From: Chitinophaga solisilvae
GTDB taxonomy: Bacteria > Bacteroidota > Bacteroidia > Chitinophagales > Chitinophagaceae
Assembly (NCBI RefSeq): GCF_009928525.1
Contig: NZ_JAABOK010000024.1
Location: 1-64,000, forward strand
Reading direction: 5' to 3'
Length of the DNA stretch: 64,000 nucleotides
Shown: positions 1-9,410 of the stretch, piece by piece
How the letters are laid out: the number at the start of each line of letters is the position of its first letter
Numbering within the stretch: position 1 is the stretch's first letter
Position numbers and translations under genes: made by a program
The notes under the pieces: generated by a model
What the model saw: only the letters and a program-made list of their open reading frames with translations
What the model was told of the DNA's origin: nothing
Database searches by the model: none

Positions 1-127
1 CATCGAGTATTACAATAATGACAGGATAAAACTTAAACTAAATGGCTTGAGTCCAGTAAATTACCGTACTCAAGCCGCTTAATTTTTAAAATCTAATAAA
101 AGTGTCCAACTTTTTGGGTGCACTCCA
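1..127 (+). mobile_element. 3' end of an IS3-family (IS150-like) insertion sequence, partial
   Basis: An open frame enters from the window edge and stops at 80-82. Its last residues read YYNNDRIKLKLNGLSPVNYR, the typical C-terminus of an IS3-family OrfB DDE transposase. About 25 bases later comes GTGTCCAACTTTTTGGGTGC followed by ACTCCA, which resembles the right terminal inverted repeat of IS150-group elements and ends near base 126-127. The next bases (128 on) are the inner part of an intergenic hairpin whose left arm is missing, so the element seems to have inserted into that hairpin. The rest of the transposase and the left inverted repeat lie outside the window. Identification rests on short but characteristic sequence. 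Confidence 0.75.
2..82 (+). CDS. IS3-family transposase OrfB, C-terminal fragment (continues off window)
   Basis: Only 26 residues and the stop codon are inside the window. The motif YYNNDRIKLKLNGLSPVNYR lies at the extreme C-terminus of IS3/IS150 transposases, just after the catalytic DDE core. Whether the full gene is intact cannot be seen. Confidence 0.7.
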   Translation: MEYYNNDRIKLKLNGLSPVNYRTQAA

Positions 128-226
128 ATCGTAGATTAAAGATGATATTTAATACTTATCCCTAATAATCTACGATTAGCTCTTCGCTTCTACATTCGTA
201 ATTCGTAATTCGCAATTCGTAATTTC
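128..226. repeat. Intergenic heptamer hairpin, left arm lost to the IS (copy A)
   Basis: The inner stem AATCGTAGATTA (127-138) pairs with TAATCTACGATT (166-177). On the right it continues as AGCTCTTCGCTTCTACATTC and then heptamers complementary to ATTACGA/ATTGCGA up to about 225. The matching outer left arm is absent because the IS end abuts the inner stem. It is the same family as copies at 3238, 13212, 16987, 17631, 34189 and 46961. Confidence 0.75.
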
Positions 227-227
227 T

Positions 228-761
228 TTAATAGCAGCTTTCCTCCAGCACCACTCCCACACTTGACTTTCGTACAATAAACAATCTATCGAATACGGTT
301 TCACCGATGGCCTTAACAGCTGGTTTGGCTTTGAGGCTGTGCAGGAGAGGCAGTAACGTATTGCTGTGTCCTACTATCAGAATGCGTTTGCCCCAGTCGC
401 CGTGGCGGGTGATTTCGTATATGAGGGATTCGCCGGTGGTATCGGCAGCATAGATGCACGTGTCGAGGTGCAGGCGGAGGCGAAGGCTGTCGGCCGTCTG
501 GATGCTGCGGATGTACCGGGTGGTGTATATTTTCTGCAGGCCGGAGTCTTTCAGGCAGCGATACAGGGCGCCGGCACGCTGTAGCCCCTCCGGGGTAAGG
601 GTGGAGTCCGGGCCGGGATTTTTCTCGGCATGCCGTACAAGGAAAAAGGTGCCCGTCAGAAAAGTGGTATCCTCGGATACTGCAACGGGTTGTCTGACAA
701 CCGGTTTCGGTTTACAGGCAATGAAAAGCCCGCAGCATAGTAACAGGAGGAGTGTGCGCAT
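228..761 (-). CDS. Lipoprotein of the histidine phosphatase (SixA/phosphoglycerate mutase-like) family
   Basis: A 177-residue protein. The N-terminus MRTLLLLLCCGLFIAC has a lipobox with Cys16, so it is probably a membrane-anchored periplasmic or surface lipoprotein. The branch signature LVRHAEK (Arg43, His44, the phospho-acceptor) is followed by TTRYIRS (Arg82) and IVGHSN (second catalytic His132), which together make a complete histidine-phosphatase active site. The short single-domain form resembles SixA-type phosphohistidine phosphatases, but extracytoplasmic Bacteroidota members are uncharacterised and the substrate is unknown. It is transcribed away from the following peptidase gene, with about 100 bp between the two divergent starts, and ends at the hairpin/IS junction. 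Confidence 0.8.
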   Translation of the reverse strand: MRTLLLLLCCGLFIACKPKPVVRQPVAVSEDTTFLTGTFFLVRHAEKNPGPDSTLTPEGLQRAGALYRCLKDSGLQKIYTTRYIRSIQTADSLRLRLHLDTCIYAADTTGESLIYEITRHGDWGKRILIVGHSNTLLPLLHSLKAKPAVKAIGETVFDRLFIVRKSSVGVVLEESCY

Positions 762-863
762 ATGGTATTGCTGAGGTCAGGGAGGGCTTACGCCCATCCA
801 AAAATTAAGGCAATATATGGATTAAACCGTTACATTTATTGCCCAACAAAATAATGAACCGCT

Positions 864-3239
864 ATGAGAAAATGGGTATTACCCGCCGTTATTCTTTTAT
901 CAGCCAACAGCGCCTATGCCCAGCAATCAGGGCCGCTTACCGTAGAAAAGATTATGCGCGATCCCAAATGGATCGGCGCCTCCCCGGATAATATATTCTG
1001 GGCTCCCGACAACCAGACCGTTTACTTCAGCTGGAACCCGGACAAACAGCTGTCCGATTCCCTCTACTTTGCAGGTGTTAAAAATACCACGCCCGCCAAA
1101 ACCGCAGCAACCGACCGCGCACTGGCGGAAGCCCGCTCAAACGGTATTTACAGCGCAGACAAGTCGCTGCTGGCGTACTCCTTTCGTGGAGACATCTATC
1201 TGCAGGAAGTAAAAAACGGCAGAACCACGCGCATCACCAGCACCGTAGATGCAGAAGTAAACCCGGTTTTCAGCTTCGGCGGCAAACAGATCGTTTACCA
1301 GCAGGGACACAACCTCTTTGCATGGGACAGAGCTGCCGGACTTACCACCCAGCTGACCAGCTTCGATACCGGCAACAAACCGCCGGCAGAGAAAGCGGAT
1401 AAAGACAAAGGCAACGCTCAGGAAAGATTCCTGAAAGCACAGCAGCTGGAACTGCTGGAAGTAGTACGCGACAAAAAAACCAAAGCCGACGCTGCTACCG
1501 CCTTCAACAAACAATATGATCCCAAGCCGCTGCGCAAGCTGTACCTGAGCGATAAAAGGCTGCAATCCGTGCAGATAAGCCCGGACGGACGCTATATCTC
1601 CTATCGCCTGTACAAGCCTTCCACGGATGCCCGCAATACCATCATCCCGGATTTTGTCACCGCTTCCGGCTTCACTACCGACATACGCGGCCGCGATAAG
1701 GTAGGCGCACCACAAGGTACCTTTGAGAGCTTTATCTACGACCGGCAGCGCGATACCGTACTCCCCGTCGTTACCAACGACCTGCCGGGAATCAAAGACC
1801 TCCCAGACTACGTAAAAGACTATACGAAAAAAGATTCTGGCACTGTCCGCGATGTTATCGTGAATGGTCCGTACTGGTCTGAAAACGGCTCACAGGCTAT
1901 TGTTGACATCCGCTCACAGGATAACAAAGACCGCTGGATTGCCCTGCTCGATCCGGCCACGGGTAAGCTCAGCTCCCTGAACAGGCAGCGGGACGAAGCC
2001 TGGATCGCCGGCCCTGGCATTGGCTGGAGTATGGGCGGCGCCAATATTGGCTGGATAGATGAAAGCAACTGCTGGTTCCAGTCAGAAGCCACCGGATACT
2101 CGCATGTATACACGGTGAACGTGGGCACCCGCCAGCAGCAACAGATCACCAGCGGCAACTATGAAGTACAGGAAGCACAGCTCTCCCGCGACAATAAACA
2201 TTTCTATATCACCACTAACGAAGTGCATCCGGGAGAAAAACAGTTTTACCGTATAGCCGTTACCGGTGGTAAGGCGGAAAGAATCACGAGCATGCCCGGC
2301 GCACACGAAGTGATGCTGTCGCCTGATGAAAAATGGATCGCCTACCGCTACTCCTATTCCAACAAACCATGGGAACTGTACCTGCAGCCCAACACTGCCG
2401 GCGCCAAACCCATACAGATAACTAACCTTTCGCAGTCCGCCGAATTCAAAGCCTATAACTGGCGCGATCCGGAAGTCATTACCTTTACCGCCCGCGACGG
2501 ACAGCCGGTATATGCTCGTCTGTACACGCCTGACCCGGCGAAGAAAAATGGTGCAGCAGTCATTTTCGTACATGGCGCAGGCTACCTGCAGAACGCCCAT
2601 AAATGGTGGAGCAGCTACTTCCGCGAATACATGTTCCACAACCTGCTGACCGATAAAGGCTATACCGTTATGGACATCGACTACAGGGGCAGTGCCGGCT
2701 ACGGCCGCAACTGGCGCACCGGTATCTATCGCCATATGGGTGGTAAGGACCTGGACGATGAAGTGGACGGCGCAAAATATCTGGCAGAAAAATTGCAGGT
2801 GGATGCCGGCCGTATTGGTATTTACGGTGGCAGCTACGGCGGATTCATGACGCTGATGGGCATGTTCACGACGCCGGGCGTATTCGCTTCCGGCGCAGCT
2901 TTACGCTCCGTGACAGACTGGGCCCACTACAATCATGGCTATACCAGCAATATCCTGAATGAACCATTTACAGACAGTATTGCTTACCGCCGCTCCTCTC
3001 CCATCTACTTTGCAGAAGGGCTGAAGGGCAACCTGCTCATGTGTCATGGTATGGTGGATGTAAACGTACATTTCCAGGACATCGTGCGCCTGTCTCAACG
3101 CCTGATAGAGCTGGGAAAAAACAACTGGGAACTGGCTGTTTACCCGGTGGAAGACCACGGGTTTACCACGCCCAGCAGCTGGACAGATGAATACAAGCGG
3201 ATATTGAAGTTGTTTGAGACAACGATTGGGAAGAAATAA
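864..3239 (+). CDS. S9 family dipeptidyl-peptidase IV-like serine peptidase
   Basis: A 791-residue secreted enzyme with signal peptide MRKWVLPAVILLSANSAYAQ. It has an N-terminal eight-bladed propeller region (about 40-530) and a C-terminal alpha/beta-hydrolase catalytic domain (about 540-791). The nucleophile is Ser657 in YGGSYGGF; the acid is probably Asp732 in MVDVNVHF and the base His765 in VEDHGF. Length and architecture match DPP-IV/prolyl oligopeptidase family S9B, whose members release dipeptides from peptide N-termini, usually X-Pro or X-Ala, in the periplasm. It is a single-gene unit followed by a heptamer hairpin. Exact specificity cannot be told from sequence. Confidence 0.9.
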   Translation: MRKWVLPAVILLSANSAYAQQSGPLTVEKIMRDPKWIGASPDNIFWAPDNQTVYFSWNPDKQLSDSLYFAGVKNTTPAKTAATDRALAEARSNGIYSADKSLLAYSFRGDIYLQEVKNGRTTRITSTVDAEVNPVFSFGGKQIVYQQGHNLFAWDRAAGLTTQLTSFDTGNKPPAEKADKDKGNAQERFLKAQQLELLEVVRDKKTKADAATAFNKQYDPKPLRKLYLSDKRLQSVQISPDGRYISYRLYKPSTDARNTIIPDFVTASGFTTDIRGRDKVGAPQGTFESFIYDRQRDTVLPVVTNDLPGIKDLPDYVKDYTKKDSGTVRDVIVNGPYWSENGSQAIVDIRSQDNKDRWIALLDPATGKLSSLNRQRDEAWIAGPGIGWSMGGANIGWIDESNCWFQSEATGYSHVYTVNVGTRQQQQITSGNYEVQEAQLSRDNKHFYITTNEVHPGEKQFYRIAVTGGKAERITSMPGAHEVMLSPDEKWIAYRYSYSNKPWELYLQPNTAGAKPIQITNLSQSAEFKAYNWRDPEVITFTARDGQPVYARLYTPDPAKKNGAAVIFVHGAGYLQNAHKWWSSYFREYMFHNLLTDKGYTVMDIDYRGSAGYGRNWRTGIYRHMGGKDLDDEVDGAKYLAEKLQVDAGRIGIYGGSYGGFMTLMGMFTTPGVFASGAALRSVTDWAHYNHGYTSNILNEPFTDSIAYRRSSPIYFAEGLKGNLLMCHGMVDVNVHFQDIVRLSQRLIELGKNNWELAVYPVEDHGFTTPSSWTDEYKRILKLFETTIGKK

Positions 3240-3424
3240 TTACGAATTACGAATTGCGAATTACGAATGAAAAGCGAAGATTAAAGCGGATGTTAGAGCG
3301 AAGTTGTAACGGATAGAATAAAGATATGAGTTGATTTCATAACAGAAATTAATTATCTGATATTCCTCCATCGCTTTTATCTTCGCGTTGCATTCGTAAT
3401 TCGTAATTCGCAATTCGTAATTCG
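3238..3424. repeat. Intergenic heptamer hairpin (copy B)
   Basis: The left arm at 3238-3269 is four ATTACGA-type heptamers with one ATTGCGA variant. It is followed by AAAGCGAAGATTAAAGCGG. The right arm at about 3371-3424 is the reverse complement (CGCTTTTATCTTCGCG, then CATTCG and heptamers). The variant heptamer is the third in the left arm but the second in the complement of the right arm, so the pairing is imperfect there. The loop of roughly 100 bases is A+T rich and codes for nothing obvious. The remaining spacer 3425-3627 should hold the glmS promoter; no clear box was found. Confidence 0.8.
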
Positions 3425-3627
3425 AAGCACAAGGGGAAATAGTGAACGATGTAACCGATATTAACATTCGGTTAACCGTCATTATTTTCCCTTTTTCATT
3501 TTATATTACCATGTCATGCGACCAGATGCCATATCTTTAACTAAGCATATATTAACACTTACTGATTTTATTTTCACAAATTACGCGATATTGCAACATT
3601 AAAACCTCACCAAAACCTTATTAGCAA

Positions 3628-5463
3628 ATGTGTGGAATAGTAGCTTACATCGGGCAGAGAGAAGCCTACCCGGTAGTATTGAAAGGCCTTAAAAGATTAG
3701 AGTACCGCGGTTATGACAGCGCGGGTGTAGCCATTATCAACAACGGGTTGCAGGTATACAAAAAGAAAGACAAAGTAGCCGCGCTGGAAGAATATGCAAC
3801 TTCCTTCGATATGCGCAGCCCCATTGCCATAGGGCATACCCGCTGGGCAACGCACGGCGAACCCTGTGACCGCAACGCACATCCTCATGTTTCAGGCGAT
3901 GGTAAACTGGCCATGGTTCACAATGGTATCATTGAAAACTATGTACAGCTGAAACAGGAACTTATCAACCAGGGTCACGTATTTCAAAGTGATACCGATA
4001 CAGAAGTACTGCTTCATTTCATCGAAGAAATTAAAAAACAAAACCAGTGCCCGCTGGAAGAAGCGCTGCGCATAGCACTCAAAAGAGTGGTAGGCGCCTA
4101 TGTGATTGTACTCATTGATGCAGACAATCCGGATACCCTTATTGCCGCCAGAAAGGGCAGCCCGCTTGTTATCGGCGTTGGTAAAGGCGAACACTTCCTT
4201 GCTTCCGATGCCTCCCCCATCGTGGAATATACTAAAGAAGTAGTATATGTCAACGATTACGAAATAGCCATCATCAAAGCAGATGAGCTGATTCTGAAAA
4301 ACATCTCCAACGAAAGACAAACACCATACATACAAAAGCTGGACATTGAACTGGCAGCCATTGAAAAGGGCGGTTACGACCACTTCATGCTGAAAGAAAT
4401 CTTTGAACAGCCACAGACTATCTTCGATAGCTTACGCGGCCGCCTCGATGCCAAAAAAGGCACGCTCACCATGGGTGGTATCCGGGAATATGCCGAAATG
4501 CTCAGCAAAGCCAACCGCATTATCATCGTAGCCTGCGGCACCTCCTGGCATGCCGGCCTGATAGCGGAATATGTGATTGAAGAGCTATGCCGTATCCCGG
4601 TAGAAGTGGAATATGCCTCTGAATTCAGGTACCGCAATCCGGTGGTAGGCCCCGGCGATGTAATCATTGCCGTATCCCAGTCCGGCGAAACTGCAGATAC
4701 CCTGGTAGCCATCGAAAGTGCCAAAGAAAAAGGCGCTATCATTCTCGGCATCTGTAATGTTGTAGGCTCTTCTATCGCGCGCCTGTCTCACGCCGGCGCC
4801 TATACGCACGCAGGCCCGGAAATAGGCGTGGCCAGCACCAAGGCATTTACCGCACAGCTGGCAGTACTCTGCCTCGTTGCGCTGAAAATAGCCTCCGAAA
4901 AAGGTTCTGTCTCCGCACAACGCTTCCAGCACCTGCTCGATGAACTGGAGCAGACATCAGATAAAGTAGCTACCGCACTTAAACTGGATGACCAGGTAAA
5001 AGCTATCGCCGATAAATACAAAGATGCCCGTGACTTCCTCTACCTGGGCCGTGGATACAATTTCCCGGTTGCCCTGGAAGGCGCGCTGAAACTGAAAGAA
5101 ATCTCCTACATACACGCTGAAGGATACCCTGCAGCCGAAATGAAACACGGCCCCATCGCACTGGTAGATGAAAATCTGCCGGTAGTCATCGTAGCCACCA
5201 AAGACAGCTACTACGAAAAAGTAGTTTCCAACATCCAGGAAATCAAAGCACGCAAAGGCAAAGTAATAGCCATCGTAACAGAAGGCGACCAAACCATTCC
5301 ACCCATGGCTGACGATGTAATTTTTGTACCTTCAGCAGATGAAATTGTAGCACCCATCATCTCCGTCATTCCTTTACAACTCCTCGCCTACCACATTGGC
5401 GTACTGAAAGGCTTCGACGTAGATAAACCCAGGAATCTGGCGAAAAGTGTGACCGTAGAGTAA
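3628..5463 (+). CDS. glmS: Glutamine--fructose-6-phosphate aminotransferase (isomerizing)
   Basis: A 611-residue enzyme that makes glucosamine-6-phosphate from fructose-6-phosphate and glutamine, the first committed step to UDP-GlcNAc for peptidoglycan and LPS. It begins MCGIVAYIG, giving Cys2 as N-terminal nucleophile of the class II glutaminase domain (about 2-220; GHTRWATHG also visible). Two SIS sugar-isomerase domains follow (about 290-430 and 460-600), with ACGTSWHAG near residue 302, SQSGETADT near 351 and AEGYPAAEMKHGP near 498. The C-terminus DKPRNLAKSVTVE is canonical. Length equals the bacterial family norm. No glmS ribozyme is seen upstream, as expected outside Firmicutes. Confidence 0.97.
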   Translation: MCGIVAYIGQREAYPVVLKGLKRLEYRGYDSAGVAIINNGLQVYKKKDKVAALEEYATSFDMRSPIAIGHTRWATHGEPCDRNAHPHVSGDGKLAMVHNGIIENYVQLKQELINQGHVFQSDTDTEVLLHFIEEIKKQNQCPLEEALRIALKRVVGAYVIVLIDADNPDTLIAARKGSPLVIGVGKGEHFLASDASPIVEYTKEVVYVNDYEIAIIKADELILKNISNERQTPYIQKLDIELAAIEKGGYDHFMLKEIFEQPQTIFDSLRGRLDAKKGTLTMGGIREYAEMLSKANRIIIVACGTSWHAGLIAEYVIEELCRIPVEVEYASEFRYRNPVVGPGDVIIAVSQSGETADTLVAIESAKEKGAIILGICNVVGSSIARLSHAGAYTHAGPEIGVASTKAFTAQLAVLCLVALKIASEKGSVSAQRFQHLLDELEQTSDKVATALKLDDQVKAIADKYKDARDFLYLGRGYNFPVALEGALKLKEISYIHAEGYPAAEMKHGPIALVDENLPVVIVATKDSYYEKVVSNIQEIKARKGKVIAIVTEGDQTIPPMADDVIFVPSADEIVAPIISVIPLQLLAYHIGVLKGFDVDKPRNLAKSVTVE

Positions 5464-5471
5464 ATGTGATC

Positions 5472-5562
5472 ATTTTATTATTTGAGATTTGTTTCCATGT
5501 ACCATATTCATCCGGTATCCCGGAAGACATCCTTCATGGCAATAAATCTCAAATAATAAAAT
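5472..5562. repeat. TTATTTGAGATTT-type intergenic hairpin (family 2, copy 1)
   Basis: ATTTTATTATTTGAGATTT at 5472-5490 is matched exactly by its reverse complement at 5544-5562, giving 19-bp perfect arms with a loop of about 53 bases. Another ATCTCAAATT lies at about 5568-5577. It sits between glmS and the next co-directional gene. The same arm motif recurs at 17039-17156 and 29402-29499. Confidence 0.75.
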
Positions 5563-5592
5563 AACTACATCTCAAATTAAAAGATCGTATCC

Positions 5593-7794
5593 ATGAATAA
5601 AATCCAAAAACGCCCCTTGTCCGATCTGGGGTATAACTTCATTGAAACCACGTTACCGAAAGGCAAGGACGAATACTACCTGCGCAATGAACAATGGAAC
5701 CGGCAGGATCAATACCGGAATCTTTTTGCATATGAAGTAGAGGCGCTGGTGCGCAATGATAACAGCTCTGACGACTGGAACAAGATTTTTGTTTCCAATG
5801 AATTCAATCCGCAACTGGTGCAGCACTGCCATTTTTTCGGGATGGTACGTATCGGTAAACTGGAACCCTACTATCTGGAATTCCATAACCTGCGCCTGCC
5901 GGTAGGATTATACAACAGCACCATCTGCGCCTGCGATTTCGGGGATAATGTAGTAGTGCATAACGTGAATTATCTCTCTCATTATATTCTCGGTAATGAA
6001 GTCATTGTAGCCAATGTGAATGAAATGGCCACAACAGATTATGCCAAATTCGGAAACGGTATTCTGAAAGAAGGAGAAGCAGAAGGCGGCAGAATTGTGA
6101 TGGAGCTTTGCAACGAAAACGGAGGCAGAAGCGTTATGCCCTTTGATGGCATGCTGCCCGGAGACGCTTATCTCTGGACCCGCTACCGGGACGATCTGCA
6201 GCTGCAACAGCAGTTCAAGGCATTTACCGAAAAACAGTTTGATAAAAGAAGAGGATACTATGGCATGGTTGGCGACCGCAGCGTCATCAAAAACTGTAAG
6301 ATCATCAAAGATGTGACCATCGGGACAGATGCTTACCTGAAAGGCGCCAACAAATTAAAGAACCTCACCATCAACAGCAGCAGCGAGGCCAAGTCGCAGA
6401 TAGGCGAAGGCTGCGAGCTGGTAAACGGTATCATCGGATATGGCTGCCGGGTATTCTATGGTGTAAAAGCCGTACGTTTTGTGATGGCTTCACATTCGCA
6501 GCTCAAATACGGTGCGCGCCTCATCAACTCCTACCTGGGCAACAACGCTACCATCTCCTGCTGCGAAGTACTGAATTCACTGATATTTCCCGCGCATGAA
6601 CAGCATCATAACAACTCCTTTTTATGCGCCGCCCTCATCATGGGGCAGAGTAACATGGCTGCCGGCGCTACCATCGGTTCCAATCATAACTCCCGCGGCG
6701 CCGACGGTGAAATCATCGCCGGCAGAGGATTCTGGCCTGGCCTGTGTGTCAGCCTGAAGCACAATTCCAGGTTTGCCTGCTTCACCCTGATCTCGAAAGG
6801 GAATTATATGTCAGAGCTGCATATCAATATCCCTTTCAGCCTGGTACTGAATGATGAACATGACAACCGGCTGAAGATCATGCCGGGATACTGGTTCATG
6901 CATAATATGTACGCCATTGCACGCAACTCCTGGAAGTACGTGGACAGAGACAAACGTACCGACAAAACACAGCTGATAGAATACGATTACCTGGCGCCGG
7001 ACTCTGTAGAAGAAATGTTTACTGCACTGCAGATCATGGAAACAGCCGTGGGTAAAGCCTGGTATGCTATCGAAGAAAACAGGCCAAAGAAGGAACTAAC
7101 GGAAAAGGATATACGTAAAAAAGGAAAAGAACTACTGACGGAACAACCCGAAGCGGTAGCGCAGCTTACCATCCTGGCCACCGGTATGGAAAACAGCTCC
7201 CGTGAAGTACAGCTGCTGAAAGTACATAAGGCGTATCCGCTGTTCCGCGAGCTGATCGTTCTTTATGGTATCCGGAACATCATGGCAGCCGGAAAGCCGT
7301 CATTCCTGGCTTTGCAGGCGGCCATTAAATCCGCGAAGCGTAGCGAATGGCACAACGTTGGCGGTCAGCTGATGAAAGCAGATACCCTGACGCTGCTGAA
7401 AAACAAGATCCGGAAAAACAAGATCTCCGGATGGCCACAGCTGCACGACGCCTATGCAGAAATAGGCCGTGAATATGCATCCGACAAATTACAACATGCG
7501 GTAGCCGCCATGCTGGAAATTAAAGACGTACCTTTGAAAAACTTTACTACGGCATTACTGGCGCAATGGCTGGAAGATTCCATCCAGACAATGGAATGGA
7601 TCACTGCGAACATCCGCCGCTCCCGCGAAAAGGATTACCAGAACCCCTTCCGCAAAATGACATACGAGAACGATCAGGAAATGAATGCCGTGGTAGGTAG
7701 CCTGGAAAACAACAGCTTCATCAATGAAACACTGAATGAACTGGGCGAATACAAAAACCGCGTACGACAAATCATTAACGAATGGGAACTGTAG
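5593..7794 (+). CDS. DUF4954 family protein with left-handed beta-helix region
   Basis: A 733-residue protein with no signal peptide. Residues about 220-400 show the loose hexapeptide periodicity of a left-handed parallel beta-helix, as in sugar-nucleotide acyl- and nucleotidyltransferases. The C-terminal 250 residues are charged and helical. It matches the Bacteroidota-restricted DUF4954 family as I remember it; function is not established. The downstream tag gene starts 13 bases before this stop codon, so the two are probably translated from one transcript. The glmS neighbour and the hexapeptide fold make a link to sugar or envelope metabolism plausible, but that is inference. Confidence 0.75.
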   Translation: MNKIQKRPLSDLGYNFIETTLPKGKDEYYLRNEQWNRQDQYRNLFAYEVEALVRNDNSSDDWNKIFVSNEFNPQLVQHCHFFGMVRIGKLEPYYLEFHNLRLPVGLYNSTICACDFGDNVVVHNVNYLSHYILGNEVIVANVNEMATTDYAKFGNGILKEGEAEGGRIVMELCNENGGRSVMPFDGMLPGDAYLWTRYRDDLQLQQQFKAFTEKQFDKRRGYYGMVGDRSVIKNCKIIKDVTIGTDAYLKGANKLKNLTINSSSEAKSQIGEGCELVNGIIGYGCRVFYGVKAVRFVMASHSQLKYGARLINSYLGNNATISCCEVLNSLIFPAHEQHHNNSFLCAALIMGQSNMAAGATIGSNHNSRGADGEIIAGRGFWPGLCVSLKHNSRFACFTLISKGNYMSELHINIPFSLVLNDEHDNRLKIMPGYWFMHNMYAIARNSWKYVDRDKRTDKTQLIEYDYLAPDSVEEMFTALQIMETAVGKAWYAIEENRPKKELTEKDIRKKGKELLTEQPEAVAQLTILATGMENSSREVQLLKVHKAYPLFRELIVLYGIRNIMAAGKPSFLALQAAIKSAKRSEWHNVGGQLMKADTLTLLKNKIRKNKISGWPQLHDAYAEIGREYASDKLQHAVAAMLEIKDVPLKNFTTALLAQWLEDSIQTMEWITANIRRSREKDYQNPFRKMTYENDQEMNAVVGSLENNSFINETLNELGEYKNRVRQIINEWEL

Positions 7795-8357
7795 AAAAAA
7801 AACGTTGCAGCTGGTGCGAGAAAGATCAGCTGTACAAAGATTACCACGACAACGAATGGGGCACTCCTAATCATGATGACCGGCACCTCTTTGAGATGAT
7901 TAACCTGGAAGGCGCACAGGCTGGCCTGAGCTGGTACACTGTACTCAGCAAAAGGGAAAACTACCGCAAAGCCTTTGATAACTGGGATGCAAAAAAGATT
8001 GCGAAATACGATGAAAAGAAAGTAGCGCAGCTCCTGGAAAACGAAGGCATCATCCGTAATAAACTCAAGATCCGCGCTACCATTGGCAATGCGCATGCAT
8101 TCCTGGCAGTACAGCAGGAGTTCGGCTCCTTCGACAAATACATCTGGTCTTTCGTAAACCACAAGCCTGTTGTCAATCACTATAAAAGCATGGGGGAAGT
8201 GCCGGCTAAAACAGCTATTTCCGACGCTATGAGCAAGGATCTGCTGAAACGCGGATTCAAGTTTGTAGGATCTACCATCTGCTATGCATTCATGCAGGCC
8301 ACCGGCATGGTAGATGATCATTTTGACGACTGCTGGAAAAAAGCAAGGAAGAAATAA
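7782..8357 (+). CDS. tag: DNA-3-methyladenine glycosylase I
   Basis: A 191-residue base-excision repair enzyme that removes 3-methyladenine from alkylated DNA. The structural zinc site typical of Tag can be seen: Cys9 in RCSWCEKD and His22 in DYHDNEWG near the N-terminus, His180 and Cys184 in VDDHFDDC near the C-terminus. The recognition and catalytic region LEGAQAGLSW is conserved. Length fits the family (about 185-195). The start overlaps the DUF4954 gene by 13 bases, suggesting translational coupling. The stop at 8357 abuts the stop of the convergent peroxidase gene at 8358 with no spacer and no visible terminator. Confidence 0.95.
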   Translation: MGTVEKKRCSWCEKDQLYKDYHDNEWGTPNHDDRHLFEMINLEGAQAGLSWYTVLSKRENYRKAFDNWDAKKIAKYDEKKVAQLLENEGIIRNKLKIRATIGNAHAFLAVQQEFGSFDKYIWSFVNHKPVVNHYKSMGEVPAKTAISDAMSKDLLKRGFKFVGSTICYAFMQATGMVDDHFDDCWKKARKK

Positions 8358-9410
8358 TTACTCTATCAGTATTTCTTTCAGGTCTGCATTGTTAATCAGT
8401 GTATAATCCGTGAGTGTGTTGAGAAAAACATACAGCTGGCGTTTCTGTTCCGCCGTGAGCTGAATGCCATCTCTTACCAACGGATCAATGTTATCATTCC
8501 GTTGGGTACCGTGATCGTAGAAGTCAAATACCTGGTAGATATCAAAAAAGCGGCCGTCATGCATATACGGCGAGCTTCTCAGGATATTACGCAGGGAAGG
8601 GACTTTGAATTTGAGGTAATCGGCGGTACTGCCGGTGATTTTCATACGGCCCACATCATTCAGCGAAGGCAGGTACGGCAATCCGTTACTGCGATAACTC
8701 AGATCGGTAAATAAAGGTTCTTTATGACAGGCGGCGCACTTCTGCTGGTAGAGCAGATAGCCCGCCTGTTCTTCTGCTGTAAACACTGCTCCACCCTGTT
8801 TACGCATTACGCTGTCGTAGCGGGAATTACCGGAAATCATGGTGCCTACAAACTGTGTGATCGCTTTGAATAGCCGTTCGCTGGTGATCTCTTCGGAGCC
8901 AAATGCTTCCCTGAACATATTGCGGTAACGCGGGTCGGTCTGCATTTTCTGCATCAGCTCCTTCAGGTCAACGCCCATCTCCTTATGATCAGTGAAGGGG
9001 GTAAGTGGTTGTATTTCCAGGTTATTGACGCCTCCGTCCCACATAAATTCCTTCTGCCAGATCATATTAAAAATTACCGGCACCGAGCGGCTGCCCTGTT
9101 GCCCGCCTACCCCATGGCTGAGGGCATGGTCAAAATGGCCGAAGGCGGCGAACTGCTGATGGCAGAAACCGCAGGACACTGTACTGTCACGGGAAAGGCG
9201 GTAATCGTAGAATATGAACCGGCCCAATGCCACTCCCTGGCGGGTGAGCGGGTTACGGGAGAAGTCATATACCGGCGCCGGGAAACCTTCCGGCAGCTGC
9301 AGCGTATATGCATCCGGGTTATACATGCTCCTTCCTTCCTTGCGGCAGGCATGGGCCAGGCAAAGCAGAATGGCAAATATGCCGGTGATATATGTTGCCT
9401 TATGGTTCAT
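8358..9410 (-). CDS. Di-heme cytochrome c peroxidase / MauG-MbnH family protein
   Basis: A 350-residue exported protein with an N-terminal hydrophobic segment and Cys22 in LAHACRKEG (possible lipoprotein). It has two c-type heme sites, CGFCH (80-84) and CAACH (225-229), the layout of bacterial di-heme cytochrome c peroxidases and the related MauG/MbnH enzymes. FMWDGGVNNLE (about 122-132) supplies the conserved Trp region between the hemes. Its start codon directly abuts the stop of the MbnP-like gene upstream (9411), so the pair is co-translated. In methanotrophs MbnH oxidises a tryptophan of MbnP to kynurenine, creating a copper site; by neighbourhood this enzyme probably does the same to its partner. 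A classical peroxide-detoxifying role is the alternative. Confidence 0.85.
   Translation of the reverse strand: MNHKATYITGIFAILLCLAHACRKEGRSMYNPDAYTLQLPEGFPAPVYDFSRNPLTRQGVALGRFIFYDYRLSRDSTVSCGFCHQQFAAFGHFDHALSHGVGGQQGSRSVPVIFNMIWQKEFMWDGGVNNLEIQPLTPFTDHKEMGVDLKELMQKMQTDPRYRNMFREAFGSEEITSERLFKAITQFVGTMISGNSRYDSVMRKQGGAVFTAEEQAGYLLYQQKCAACHKEPLFTDLSYRSNGLPYLPSLNDVGRMKITGSTADYLKFKVPSLRNILRSSPYMHDGRFFDIYQVFDFYDHGTQRNDNIDPLVRDGIQLTAEQKRQLYVFLNTLTDYTLINNADLKEILIE

Noticed and set aside
3238..3424. CRISPR-like array from the regularly repeated ATTACGA units
   Set aside because: Units are 7 bases in direct tandem with no spacers, arms are inverted, and no cas genes are present; it is a hairpin repeat.
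3425..3627. glmS ribozyme or riboswitch upstream of glmS
   Set aside because: No ribozyme core is recognisable and the element is not expected in this phylum.
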